A stretch of DNA of 33,356 bases from Haplomitrium mnioides (GCA_049999725.1 JBNGIS010020668.1:1-33356); one strand, 5' to 3'; positions 1 to 10,864 are shown, counted from the stretch's first letter. Notes: generated by a model not told the origin, from the letters alone. Numbers and translations are program-made.

Positions 1-262
1 AATGTCCATGCTTGCATAGGCTGTAGGGTTCTTCTGTAGATGCTTGGTGTGTTTTTGCTATTGGATTGTAGTTGAAAGTCCATGCGTGCATGGCTTCGTT
101 GTTCTTGTTGAGAGTGAAAGCAAGCAGAGTATTTAGGATTCTTGTTCGGAGTCTATGCGTGCATAGGCTTTACGGTTGTGGTTTGGAGTCTATGTTTGCA
201 TAGACTTTGTTGGCTACAATGCTCCAAGTCAGGTTTAAAGTCCTTATCCGAATAGACATTTA
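1..262. repeat. cluster of imperfect palindromes of the CATGCGTGCATG type
   Basis: Five degenerate copies of one dyad-symmetric unit lie at about 3-22, 74-97, 148-171, 185-208 and 237-260. Each has a left arm like AGTCCATGC or AGTCTATGC, a short G/T-rich centre, and a right arm like GCATAGACTT. Spacing is irregular (about 37-75 bp). The same unit recurs at 2640-3494 and, most regularly, at 32535-32712. No gene is visible here. Function is unknown; each copy could fold into a short hairpin. Confidence 0.8.
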
Positions 263-554
263 GATTTTCCTGTAATTTTCTTCTATCAAAATATATATAT
301 ATTTTATTTCTTTTTTCTTGAATTTAATTTAATTTCAATAGTGTCAAGCTTTTTTCACAATAATTGAATAATCAAAATGTTTGTTTTTTAAGTTCTCTTT
401 CTAAAAAAGATATTTGAAATACAATCTAAATGGAAAATATGCATTTTTTGTTCATAAAAAACTTTCTTTTTTCCGAAAAAAAGATTTTAGTCTTAAATTT
501 GATGTTTTTGAATGACAAATCTTCGAAAAACAAAATTCGATTGCCAAGTGAAAC
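263..554. other. AT-rich spacer, no gene seen
   Basis: Homopolymer-rich A/T sequence with a short TA run near 289-303. I see no coding potential, no repeat family shared with the rest of the window, and no RNA gene. Confidence 0.5.
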
Positions 555-597
555 AGGAACTCAGTAGCGGTTCCTGGTTCAAAGTAGCGGCTGTTGT
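555..597 (+). repeat. ~45-bp dispersed motif, copy 1 of 3
   Basis: The motif contains CTCAGTAGCGGTTCCTGG followed by TTCAAAGTAGCGGCTGTT. Related copies occur at 3821-3866 and 14962-15008 in the same orientation. Here an AGGAAC/GTTCCT arm pair flanks CAGTAG. Recognisable DUF7869-like coding sequence starts at its right end. Confidence 0.65.
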
Positions 598-2280
598 TGA
601 TGGAATGAATCACAAGAAAACTACTATTCTACACTAGCCATCGCCACCAAAAAGCATTGATAAAGATTGATTGGTGGATGTGCATGTTGTTGGTGCCTTA
701 ATATTCAATCATGCTCTTTCTTCGAGGGTCTTCTTAACGTACGGAAACTTGAGAAGCGATTCTAATTTGACAGTTATTGTACTCAACAAAATATTATATA
801 ACTTTGAAAGCCCTTTACGTCCAACTTTGTATCTTCAGTTAGACCATATGACACGAGAGAAAAAGAATTCTGTCCTCTTTGGATATCTTAGTCTCCTTAT
901 TGCCAAGAATGTTTTTTGAAAAATCAAGATAGAATTTCTCATGGTTCGCCATACTCATGATCAAATCAATCAAATGTGTAGCCGATTCTCGAAAAATAAA
1001 AAATATGTCAAAGCTTTCACGATTACGAGTCTTAGCGAGGCACTTCAATTATCATATAATCCTAAACCTCAAGTGACTCTTTTGTTGGAAACTTGGGATT
1101 TCAAAATGTTTTTACAACAATGTCCCTCTCTGGTTCAAAGGATACATGATATTACTTTTAATCAACAATTCAAGTTGTAGTTAAATGATTCAAAGGCAAA
1201 GACTTGGAGCAAACATTTTTCAACAGATGAATTTTGGCTACCTACGGATGGTATTTGTCAACTCAAGTGCCTACCTAAAAAAGACAAAGAAGTTTTGAGT
1301 TCAATGTTGATTCCTCTCAAGGCATATTCTGAAATCAAACAATCTCAAAAGGAAGAAAGAGAAGTGGATGCCGAGAAAGTGGTAATTTCAATAAGGGACA
1401 ACATAAGTGAGAACCGCTGCAAGTTCTTTACAAATTCTGATATTCAATGGTGGAATGACTTTTTTCTTGCGCAACAAGAGATTGCAGCCTACATCTTTGA
1501 AAAAAAATGACGACGACTCAAAGCAGAAATTACCTTTCCACCTTTACAACATTCAAACACTTGTAATGGTTTCAAAATGTTTGTCTAGATTCTCAACTTC
1601 ATGCTCAACAAACAGAAGAAGATATTCCGATACAACAAATACTTTCTATACGTCAAGCAATCTATGATGGAGCACGTAGGCTGCGAGAAGGGACTCTTTC
1701 GCACAATACTCGATACGGGCATAAATTTGGCAATCTACATGAGATGAAAGCTAGAATGTTTATTTGTGTTGTTGCGTCTCTAGATCCAAAGAGAAAACCG
1801 TTTTGGGTTGCCAAAGTTCTCAAAGTTTTGTTATTTGATGAGGAAGATCCTCCAAACCCGAAACTAGTATGAGTTCAATGGTTCACTTGTTTGGCTGAAG
1901 ATGCATTTTTTGGACAATACTTTCTAGAAAAAATAGTAGAAACAAAAAGGAAACGCAAATCTAAGTTATATATTGATGTACTAAATTTGACACAAATCAC
2001 GATTCTGTCTTTTGATTTTCTTATTACCCAAAAAAGCCAATTGAGAAAAACCACTCTAGCTACCGTTAAAGCAAATCTATTTGAGTATGAAAGACAAAAA
2101 GCCCTCAATCTTGAAATTTTTCATAGAGATTCAATTAGTGCTATAAACACTGAGACAGATCAAGCAAACCTTGATGAATCTTTTGAAGCTGAATCCAAAG
2201 AAGTCGAGACTAGTGACTACAGTCATTCAAGAATTTTATTCTATATTTTGTATTTTCAAATATGGTTTAATTTAAGATGA
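587..2280 (+). pseudogene. decayed DUF7869-like protein with C-terminal reader-like segment
   Basis: One reading frame runs from about 587 to 1510, interrupted by stops at 635-637, 668-670, 917-919 and 1178-1180. The frame then shifts between about 1510 and 1620, and coding-like sequence continues to the stop at 2278-2280, with a further stop at 1870-1872. The family signature is LYLQLDHMTREKKNSVLFGY (832-891), where the usual form is a D-N-x-x-R-E-N-K-N core. It is followed by FLMVRHTHDQINQMCSRF (usual form VGHTHDQIDQ). The downstream part has RPFW-like KPFWVAKVLKVL, then an acidic linker and VQWFTC, resembling a small chromatin-reader or BAH-type fold (inference). DUF7869 proteins are of unknown function, and a transposase origin has been suspected. 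Palindrome clusters flank it on both sides. No intact start or promoter is visible. Confidence 0.6.
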
Positions 2281-2640
2281 TTATTTTCAAAAGTACTTGA
2301 AAATTGTTTTTAGCAACTTGTTGGATTTTTTTTGCCAACTTGAACTTGTGATTGTAAATCATTCCAAGTTGAATGTTATTCTTTGTAAATGAAACTTTAA
2401 TTTATAGTTAATATTTTTATTTGCTTTGTAGAAATATTTTCTTCTCTAAAATGTAAATGTTTTGTTTTCAACTTTATTGTTTTCTAGAAGAGTTTAAGGT
2501 CATTATCTCGCTGAAGCATCTACCCAAATTGACTAATTTTTTTTAAGACTTTGTTGTAAAAATGAAAACCTTTAGTGTTGTTTGACTCACATGAAGAGCT
2601 TTGTACCGGTTTTTACTTTTAGATTCCGAATTAGAAATCA
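2281..2640. other. AT-rich spacer downstream of the DUF7869-like pseudogene
   Basis: T-rich sequence without a convincing gene. It could include the old 3' untranslated region, but no clear signal can be assigned. Confidence 0.4.
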
Positions 2641-2990
2641 AAATCTTTTACGTGCGTAGAGTTTGTTGCAAAAAATAGAACGTTTATAGTCTATATCCTT
2701 GGTTGTAGAAGTGTGAACCCTATGCGCGTATAGACTTTGATTTGCAAGCAAAACATACAACCTACAAAAACTCTTCTACGGAACCTAAAACCTAGATTCT
2801 TGTCAGTCTTTGTTGTGGAATGTTCAGATGGTGAGTTCGGATTCCTATGCGCGCATAGACTTTGGGGTGGAGTGTTCACATGTTGAGCTTGGATTCTACA
2901 ACGTTCAGAGACTTTGGGGTGGAGTGTTCACATACACGCATGGATTCCTATACACGCATGGACTTTGGGGTGGAAGTCCACGCCTTCCAC
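2640..2990. repeat. second cluster of CATGCGCGCATG-type palindromes with tandem repeats
   Basis: Dyad units lie near 2646-2663 (degenerate), 2717-2739, 2841-2865, 2891-2913 and 2945-2968. From 2860 to 2980 the phrase ACTTTGGGGTGGAGTGTTCA recurs, so the palindrome is carried inside a longer tandem unit of about 50-60 bp. Short open frames here simply reflect the repeat and are not called as genes. Confidence 0.75.
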
Positions 2991-3470
2991 AAGTTCTACT
3001 TCTCATGTTTGACCCTTAAGCTTCTTCATATAAAGACTACCGATTACAACTTTGTTTATACACAAGTCATAGACTCTTTTGTAGATCTTGAGACCTTTGT
3101 TTGGTTGAATCAAGTCTTAAACTTGTAGATATTTCTTGTTTACAATCTTAATTCAATCTCCCTAGCTAATGCCTTTTGATTCTAAAGTATGATACGTTTT
3201 TGTATATGCTTCATTGAACTATGAAATATTTTAAAATGCTGGAACCTTTTTGAAAGCTCACGTTCACTTTTGATTGCATGGATTTTCAACTATAAGTGAA
3301 AGCTTACTTCTTTCTTGACGTTTAAAATAAAGCTTCTAAATCCATGCAATGTTTCTTTTTCTTTGTTTTTGTGTTTACCATTGCAAACTCACTCCCTTGA
3401 CTTCCTTTCCTCCCGTGCTTTTTCTTTATGTTTTGTAATTTTTTTCCAACAAAAATTTTTGAAAGAGCAC
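2991..3470. other. spacer, no gene seen
   Basis: AT-rich sequence. I see no conserved motif, transposon terminus or RNA gene. Confidence 0.4.
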
Positions 3471-3494
3471 CATGTCTATGCGCGCATAGAGTTT
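3471..3494. repeat. single CATGCGCGCATG-type palindrome
   Basis: A lone copy of the dispersed dyad (core TCTATGCGCGCATAGA) standing apart from the clusters. Confidence 0.75.
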
Positions 3495-3820
3495 GTGCAA
3501 TTAAACATATTTTCAAAATAGTTTCTTGTGACGTGTATTTCAACTTTTGGGCTTAGAATTGTAATCAATGATAAATACAACTTTTTGATGAAATCTTATT
3601 ATAATTTAAAAGTTTTTCATCAAATTTGAGTTTTCCAATATTTTCATAAAAACTAATAATATTGATTGATTTTGCATAACAAAATTGACTTTTGCTCTAT
3701 CATGGTTGTTGAAATGGCAAAAAAGAAATCCAAAAAACTCATGTACTTTTTGTTTTTAAAAAATAACCTCGTTTTTTATTTTTTTGAATTAAAAATCACA
3801 ATTTTTTCCAAAAAAAAAAA

Positions 3821-3866
3821 GTTCTTGTTCTCAGTAGCCTGTTCTTGGTTCAAAGTAGCGGGTGTT
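3821..3866 (+). repeat. ~45-bp dispersed motif, copy 2 of 3
   Basis: It contains CTCAGTAGCCTGTTCTTGG and TTCAAAGTAGCGGGTGTT. It is preceded by a long A tract (3811-3820). The gag fragment described next begins at its right end, as the DUF7869-like fragment does beside copy 1. Confidence 0.65.
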
Positions 3867-3869
3867 CAA

Positions 3870-4345
3870 TGTTAACACCTCATTCATAGGTGGAGTTGGA
3901 GCTTGTAGTGGAGGAACCACTACCATCGTTATAGGTTGTGCAATTGCTGATAGTACAACAATCTTCTCTTCTTGCTCATCTTTCAAGCTCTCTTCTATCC
4001 TTAAAACAATTCATAAAGGCTCCACTCGAGTAGTTGGATTTTCGTATTTCACCATTGCTCAAATTTCATGTTTCAACCCTTAAATAAAATACTTTGCCAG
4101 CATTGTCATAATTCCCACCATTAGAGAATTCAAATCCTCACCAATCTTTCTCCACACATTTTTAAATTGTGCCTTTAAGTGGTCTACTCTCTATACATGC
4201 TTGCATATTTTTTCAATTTCACCTTGCTTCAAGTGCGTTTCCTCTTGGAGAAGTTTCTCATAGTTCTTCGTAGGAAGAAATTCCTCCACCAAAGCTTTTG
4301 TCAAGCTTGTCCATGACTCAAGAACTGCACTATAACTTTTTTGAA
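3870..4345 (-). pseudogene. Ty3/gypsy gag (capsid) fragment, decayed
   Basis: Read on the minus strand from about 4345, the sequence gives a typical plant gypsy capsid segment: SWTSLTKALVEEFLPTKNYE, then a KLLQEETHLKQGEI stretch, then YENPTTRVEPL and RIEESLKDEQEEKI. Such gag segments form the retrotransposon capsid. Several in-frame stops are present, and neither the zinc knuckle nor any pol sequence follows. The fragment ends at the ~45-bp motif at 3821-3866. It differs from the gag of the two main families in this window, so it appears to be a separate relic. Confidence 0.55.
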
Positions 4346-4767
4346 AGATTGTAAAATAAGATTTCTACTTGTATCATAATTGTTTTATTTTTTGTTCTTT
4401 AGATACTCTCTATTTTGACTTTTCTACAAAGCGCTTTTGTAACTTTGACCAGTTATAACTTTCGGTTTACATGAGCTTTTTTACTTCTATAAATTTCTAC
4501 TAGTGACCTTAGAAATATAAGATATCATTATAAAATATCACTTTCTAAAAATTTCTAATAAGAAATGGTTTTTTCTCTATACTCAAATCTACAAATATTG
4601 AAGAAAACTGATCAAATTTAGGTTTTCACTAATAACTTCTAAGTCTTCTCCATACTTCATCACAATGCATCTAAGCATATTAAAATTCTCACAAAACCAT
4701 CTCATGCCTTCACAGTATGGAGCACCATCCACTTTAGATTATGTAATAATAGTCACATAGAAAGCAA
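4346..4767. other. AT-rich spacer, no gene seen
   Basis: No coding signal. The left end of the Helitron should lie in or near this stretch, but no TC-type terminus could be fixed by eye. Confidence 0.35.
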
Positions 4768-5232
4768 TTGTGTGATTTTTTGGAAACTATAGGAATAGAA
4801 AACATTTTGACAAGTGCAATATTTTTTGAAAAAGATCATGTTCAAATATGTGTAGCATTTGAATGTTTTCAAAAGAACATGAACACAGAACCATCAAAAC
4901 CCTCATATGTTGAGAGAAATAATGAAAGTATCCATGTTTTGACATGTGCAATTCCTGAAGTTGTTCAAATGAACATGAACTCAGAACCACAAGCACAAGA
5001 TTGTGCTATCATTGAAGTAGAGCACACACCTCCATGTAGAAGCTCATGTGTTTTGCATAATTTTTATTTTTGTGATGCTACTATAGTTATAAGGAGGGAG
5101 ATCTTTCCTCACATAGAAAGGTCTTGTAACTATTTTGGAGCTTTGTATTTGCATGTAGAGTGTACAAGCAAAGCCACTAATGCAACATGGAGAAAATGTT
5201 GCATGGTGGTAAGATACAATTACGTGCATTGA
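4768..5232 (+). pseudogene. N-terminal segment of Helitron RepHel
   Basis: An open stretch of 154 codons. Its last third carries CNYFGALYLHVECTSKATN followed by a Cys-Cys pair, the layout of the cysteine-rich segment at the start of many Helitron proteins (CxxCGAxxWxxER...). The first two thirds contain a duplicated phrase (MNTEP / MNSEP) preceded by similar HVLTCA-like and VQICVA-like strings, so there has been an internal duplication. Function is inferred from position, directly upstream of the Rep-like region. Confidence 0.5.
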
Positions 5233-5319
5233 AGAGGCTAGAAGAATACTTACATATGTTGAAAGTAAGTGAAAAGAAGGGACTTTTGAAAACAAATAAG
5301 GTAGTACAATTCAATATTT

Positions 5320-7282
5320 TGTTTCACATCCACTCACATTGAAAGCATTGACTTTCATCTAGAAATGGGGGTATATAATTACAAGATTCATGGAGGATTT
5401 TGCCATATGGTTTGTGATTTACAATTGCAAAGTGGTGCCCCTCCTTGCCTCCTTCAAGCTTATGTATATAATGCTTGTACTAAAAAATGCAATCATGAAG
5501 AGTTGAATCCCAATCTAAATCCACAAGTGTTGGATTTTCTTTGAGCAATCCTTACTCAAAATCCTTTTGTCCAAGTACTTAAAATCATTGGTGAAAGACT
5601 AACACTTAATGACAATTGAGATTTGTGATTAATGTTGCAAGAAAAGAGAAATCACATTGATGAGCTGGATTTGTGCCAATACAATCTTCAAATTGTAGAT
5701 GAAGTAGCAAGGTTTCTTATAAGAGTTTTAGGGGAATTTGGATGATGTGATATTGTTGTTCAACTACAAAATGCAGTATTGGTGCACATGAATGCATGCA
5801 ATCCATCATATAATCCATTGCCTCTTTACTCTTTTCTGTCGGAGTTGACAGATGGTCAATTGACATCCTTCAATATGGTATGATAAAAGATGTAATGATG
5901 CAATAGTTCTATATGTATTGGTTGCAGGTTTGTCAAGACCATCCATCCGTACTCTATTTTTGCTAGAAGCCATTTTGAACAATATATAATTGAAGCTGTT
6001 GCAAAAACCAAGTAGATCAATTTAAACTTCATTATGTTCAATCAAGCCAAATTGCAAGCGAAGCTCTATCAAGGCATGGGTGATATTTGTAGAAATGGAT
6101 ATGGAAGTTGAGGTTCTCAAGATGTTATGGCTATTGTACGCGCCAGAAATTTGTGATGTTTTTTTTTTTTTTACATTTACTTACAATACAAAATGGGCAA
6201 AAAGACAAAATTGTTGAATTGAAGCAAGGGAAGACTTCCAACAATAGATCGAATATTGTGTCTTGCATCTTCAATATAAAGGTTATTGCTTTGATGAAGA
6301 TAGTAGTCAAAGATGGACACAGAGCTCCACAATACTTGCTCTTAATATTTCAACTTGAAGATAAGATTTTGATGATATCAAATATAAGTAATTTAGTTTC
6401 TACAGAGCTACCATCTCTTGAAAATGCAAAACTTATCACGAAATGCTTATTGCATGGTCCTTGAGTTCGAGAATATCTAAAAGCTTCTTGCATTGTAAAT
6501 GGTATTTCCAAGAAGAGAATTGTAACCATAACCAACAAATTGTTGTTAGTGAAATTGGCTACTTTATATATTGTTGTCAAAATGATAGAAGAGTGTTCTA
6601 ATACACGCATGGAGAATTTGTTTACAATAATTATTAGGTTGTTTTGCATTAATTATTAGGTTTTTTTATCACAAAATTCAATGCTCATATAAATGTTGGA
6701 ATTTTTGCATATATATAGTGTGAAATAATTTTTCAAATATGTATATAAAGACCCCAATCACATAGCTCTTCAATTTGCAGAGCCCGTGAACAAAATCAAG
6801 CAATATCTAGATGTTAGGTATTTTAGCCCATACGAAGCTGTAGGTTCCTTGATGTCTTTTAAAAAGCATTATGAGAAACCACGTGTTATGCAACTTGGAA
6901 ATTAACATATCAAAAAAATAGAATGCTCTTTTCAATAAGGCTCCAAACCTTGCCAAAGTGGTTGCATGTTCAAGTGCTCACATCACATTATTAACAAAAT
7001 ACTTTGGATATACTATCGCAAATGATCAAGTGCATGATGTTTTATACATCATTCTCCTCAGCGTACGTGTTTAGGAAAGAACCTTGTGATCACAAATTTT
7101 GGAAAGTTCAAAAACGTGGTGTCAAGACTGTAGACCAAATGTACTTCAATCATTCTATTGCAAGAGAGCAATTCTTCTTGCAACTATCATTGATTGTAGT
7201 GTCTGGATCGATCTCTTTTGAATATCTTTGCAATGTAGATGGAACCTTGGACCCAACTTTTCAAGATGCATGTAGTAACTAA
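5320..7282 (+). pseudogene. Helitron Rep-like (HUH) domain, broken
   Basis: The segment near 5366 reads GVYNYKIHGGFCHMVCDL (family: GPYVFRIHGQVYHRIGSL). It continues through an L-Y-x-Y-N segment, then NPLPLYSFL (family: YMPLQYPLLFP). The block near 6241-6470 has NIVSCIFNIKVIALMK, then ELPSLENAKLITKCLLHGP, the usual block after the HUH motif. The HUH pair itself (normally PHAHILL) is gone: the corresponding position reads APQYLLL. The tyrosine block is near 6720-6760 (FKYVYKDPNH). At 7004-7282 there is GTLDPTFQDAC and an FEYLCNVDG segment, as in the linker between Rep and helicase. Multiple stops show that it is dead. Confidence 0.7.
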
Positions 7283-7567
7283 GAGTTGCTTTAAGACAAC
7301 TTAGAATGTCAAACTTGTCTTTGTAAGGCTAGTGCTGTTATTTTTTAATCTTTTTTCACTCTTCTCATGTTTTGCACCTCTCCTCACCTAGAGAAGTTGT
7401 GGCATAAGTTTTCCAATGAGCTCGCACACAAAATTTGACATCGATGGGCTATCACTCGTGAGAATGCAAGGAAAACTCATAATGAAACCCTTTTTCTTTG
7501 GATTCTAGATTGTCCACCACAAATAAATAACTCATTGACTTTCTAAATATGTTCTTAGTAGTAACTC

Positions 7568-9016
7568 TTGTTGCACAACCTAGAGTTAATGCTCAAGCTA
7601 CAAGAGCAATTTGACTGCAATTTTCCTCTTTTGAATGCAAAGCAAAGTATTGTTGTAACTACTGCTCTTGACTTTGCCTATGAAAACATCCATAACATTT
7701 ATTTCTTGGATTGTTGTGGAGGTTTAGGTAAGACTATTGTGTACAATATTCTTTTGGCTTTTGTGCCTGTCTATGGTGACGTGGCTATTGTTGTGGCTTT
7801 CTGGGAAGTTGCTGCTCTCTTGCTAGCTAGTGACCAAACTTCTCATTCTGCCTTTAAAATCTTATTGAGGATAGACAATCATTCATTTTGTGAATTCAAT
7901 CTTAGCAATGATACCATCAAGGTCATTCAAGCTATTAAATTAGTTGTGCGAGACAAGGCTTGAGGCCAACATCAACATTGTATAGAGGTATTGGGTCTCT
8001 CTATACGTGATACTATGAAAGTGCCTAGTGTGATATTTGGTGGTAAAGTTATCACATTCAGAGGTGATTTTTCCCAATGCCTACTAGTCGTTGTGCAAGG
8101 TTTAAGTCTGTCAGTTGTTGCAGCTTCTTTGTGCGGTTCATCTTTGGCACAACATTTGTGCTCTTTAACTTAGAGAGAATATGCATGTTTAAGAAGAACA
8201 CACATCATGTTTATAGTTGGTAATGACATCAAGCCTCTAGTTAACAATTTGTATCTTGATCTTGATGGTGATGCAACTTTGAATGTTGGTACATAGTTTG
8301 GTCTTTTTTCAAGGATTATACACACCACTTCACAAGAGAGCTTGATTGATATTGTGTTTCCAAATCTTACCAATTTTGCAACAGACTATATAAATGGTCA
8401 TAGCATCTTAACAACAACAAATGTTGCAGACAATGAGATTAACAGTTTAATTGACACAGGTATTCAAGGTCAAGAACAATTGTTTCTGTCGGCTAACACC
8501 GTCATGACGCAAGATGAAAATGAAATAGCTTATGATCTTGAATTGTTGAACACAATCACAATGATGGGTATGCCTCTCTATTACTTGGTGCTCAAAGTTG
8601 GAGTGCCAATAATGCTACTATGTAATTTGGATGTAGCTGCATGCCTTTACAATGACATAGAACTGATTGTATGTTGACTTGCATGTCGCGTCATCAAAAT
8701 AAAGATTGCTAGAGGTGCCTATGCCGGTGATATAATGGTGCATCTTCCATGCATCACCACTTCATCTACTGGGTATTGATGTTCATTTACATTTTTGCGA
8801 CGTCGATTCCGATTGCAACTTGAATTTTCATTGACGGTTAAACTAGTTGCAAGGATAAACATGCGCATTGTAGTTATTTACTTGCCATGACTTGTATTCA
8901 CACATGGCCAGTTGTATGTAGCATTGTTGTGTGTCACCAATATTGCCAATATGAGTGCAGACTATTCTAACTTTGCTTCTACAAGAAACGTTGTTTACAA
9001 AGAATTACTCTGTTGA
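7568..9016 (+). pseudogene. Helitron Pif1-like helicase domain, broken
   Basis: A 5'-to-3' DNA helicase domain. LLNAKQSIVVTTAL precedes Walker A CCGGLGKT (family GxGGTGKT). Walker B is altered to VRDKA plus a stop where the family has DEA. Then come FGGKVITFRGDFSQCLLVV (motif III, GGDFRQILPVV in the family), LTNFATDYINGHSILTT, GMPLYYLVLKVGVPIMLL and ARGAYAGDIMVHLP. The last block (8792-9016) has FLRRRFRLQLEFSLTV and FTHGQLYVALLCVT, ending NVVYKELLC. Stops lie after codon 131, between blocks and inside the last block. Loss of the Walker B glutamate would abolish ATP hydrolysis (inference). Confidence 0.8.
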
Positions 9017-9224
9017 CAACGCAACATTTATCCAAAGGGTTAGAATTCCTAGACAAAATTGGTTGCAATGGGATGCTACATTCACCATATGCAATTGTTG
9101 AAAAAAAATCTTTCTAAAGTTGATTTGCAAAATCTATTTTATTATAATTCTGGAGTGTTTATTCAATACCTTAATTTTGTAGATCTATCTTTAGATATCA
9201 TCAAGAAATGCAATGAAAAATAGT
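9017..9224. other. spacer after Helitron coding remains
   Basis: No gene seen. The Helitron 3' terminus is expected nearby but no confident hairpin plus CTRR end was found by eye. Confidence 0.3.
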
Positions 9225-9940
9225 AAAGTAAAAACCTCACCTTTGCAACATCACTAGGGAAATAAATAAACAATAGTATAGTAGAAAACTTCACTTTTGA
9301 GTGTTATCAAGGTTGGAGGTCTATAACTAATATAACAAAACACTAAAATGAAATGGTGCCCATGATCAATATGAGTAAATAGTGAAATGACATAGTTCAA
9401 GACCTATGATCAATATAAAGAAACAATGAAATAAATTGATGCCCATGAGCTATATGAGGAAATAGTGAAATGAAATGGTGTCGATGATTGATATGAGAAA
9501 AAATGAAATGAAATGGTGCCCATGATCAATATGAGGAAACATTGAAATGGTGTCCATGGTCAATAAAAGAAAATAATGAAATGAAATAGTGCCAATGATG
9601 GATTATAAGAGAGTTTTATTTGAGGAAAGATTTGTATAGTGCTAGTGATTAATAAGCAAATAAAATACAACTTGATAGAACAATGACATGGTGGCAATAC
9701 TAGGTCAACAAGAAAATTCAGTCCAATCACATTGTGTCAATGGCTGATTGGTAATGTTATTGAATCTGAGGAAATAATTGCATGACATCAATAGTTGATC
9801 ATATAAAAATTTTAAGACAAGTAAAAAATTACATGGTGCTAAGAAAAACCAATTCAATGTGAGCAAAAAATTGCATGGTGTTAAAGCAATCCATTCAATA
9901 CAACTCAACAATCACATTGTGTTATAGAATTGTTTTGAGT
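9225..9940. repeat. degenerate short tandem repeat region
   Basis: From 9340 to 9600 a unit of about 40-45 bp recurs at least six times. It is built on GAAATGAAATGGTGCCCATG plus ATCAATATGAGGAAATAGT, with drifting spacing. Weaker relatives (GCATGGTG, GACATGGTGGCAAT, CACATTGTGTCAATGG) continue to about 9940. No coding potential. Confidence 0.6.
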
Positions 9941-10176
9941 AGACAATCTCATGGATATTTACTAAAACTCAAACTTTGTGCTAGAAAAACTAAACACCAA
10001 TGAGTAACTACATGCAAAATGGATTTTCCTCAAAGCCAAACTTGCGCTAGCACAATTAGTTTACTAAGATTCTTGTGTTTTTCTTTAAATCATCGATTTT
10101 GTTTTGCAACTACCATAAATTTATCATTTTTTCATCAAATGTTTCTACGATTACCATGGATTTATCATTTGTTTTC
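9941..10176. other. spacer, no gene seen
   Basis: Contains an open frame from 10019 (80 codons) with no recognisable domain; I do not call it as a gene. Confidence 0.3.
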
Positions 10177-10318
10177 TTCTTTGACCTCCTTAAACATTTT
10201 GTTCACCTGCAATATTAGAAGCTTTTGGTTCTTCGTTGGATGCTTTGAGCTTGTAAATTAGCGTTTTCTTTTGTGTTCAATATTTGGCATATCAACTAGC
10301 TTTGCTATTCTACATAGC
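10177..10318 (+). repeat. direct repeat, copy 1 (~135-140 bp)
   Basis: Begins TTTGACCTCCTTAAACATTT and ends near TTGGCATATCAACTAGCTTT. It matches 10436-10570 with many substitutions. Unknown identity. Confidence 0.65.
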
Positions 10319-10435
10319 ACAATTCGAGCAAATTTTGAGCTCAAAGAGTTCCATATCAAGATTCTACAAAGCATAGTTTGAGAAAGCTTTAAACTCAACA
10401 AGTTCCATATAGCAATTATTGTTATTTTGTTTTTG

Positions 10436-10570
10436 CTTTGACCTCTTTAAACATTTTGTTCATTTGCAATACTAGAAGCTTTTGGTTTTTGTTTGCTGCT
10501 TTGACATGCTTCAACGCTTTCTTTTGTATTTAATAGTTGGCATATCAACTGGCTTTGTTGTTTTGCATAA
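10436..10570 (+). repeat. direct repeat, copy 2 (~135 bp)
   Basis: Begins TTTGACCTCTTTAAACATTT and includes TTGGCATATCAACTGGCTTT. It is the second copy of the block at 10177-10318. Downstream (10570-10700) shorter phrases such as CTTCAACATG and TTCTTCTGTGTTTAGC also recur. Confidence 0.65.
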
Positions 10571-10864
10571 TATAATTTGCTTCAATGTTTTGATTTGGTG
10601 CTTCAACATGCTTCAACATTTTCTTCTATGTTGAGCAACAATGCTTTCTTGTGTATTTAATAGTAGCATTTCTTCTGTGTTTAGCACCATGCATACTTTT
10701 GATTTGTTTGTTGCTTTCTTGATGGAACCCATCGAGCATTGAAAGTTCAAGTAGAAAATACTTCTCCATTCTCCTTTGTGTTTTTGGTTTGACTTAGCTT
10801 CAAGCACCATTCTTTGTTCTTTTCTTTGAAGCCTTGCAAATTTGCTTGTAGGTTCGTGCAATAT

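Larger units (their letters stand above)
4768..9016 (+). mobile_element. decayed autonomous Helitron (RepHel coding body)
   Basis: The order of recognisable blocks matches a plant Helitron RepHel protein: an N-terminal cysteine-rich segment, a Helitron_like_N/Rep region, then a Pif1-type helicase whose C-terminal block ends near NVVYKELLC and a stop at 9014-9016. All blocks are on the plus strand and colinear, with many stops and frame changes. The extent given covers coding remains only. The 5' TC and 3' hairpin-CTRR ends were not located. Confidence 0.8.

Noticed and set aside
1-262. Possible CRISPR-like repeat array at the left edge.
   Set aside because: The units are palindromes with irregular spacing and no unique spacers, in what is clearly eukaryotic DNA without cas genes.
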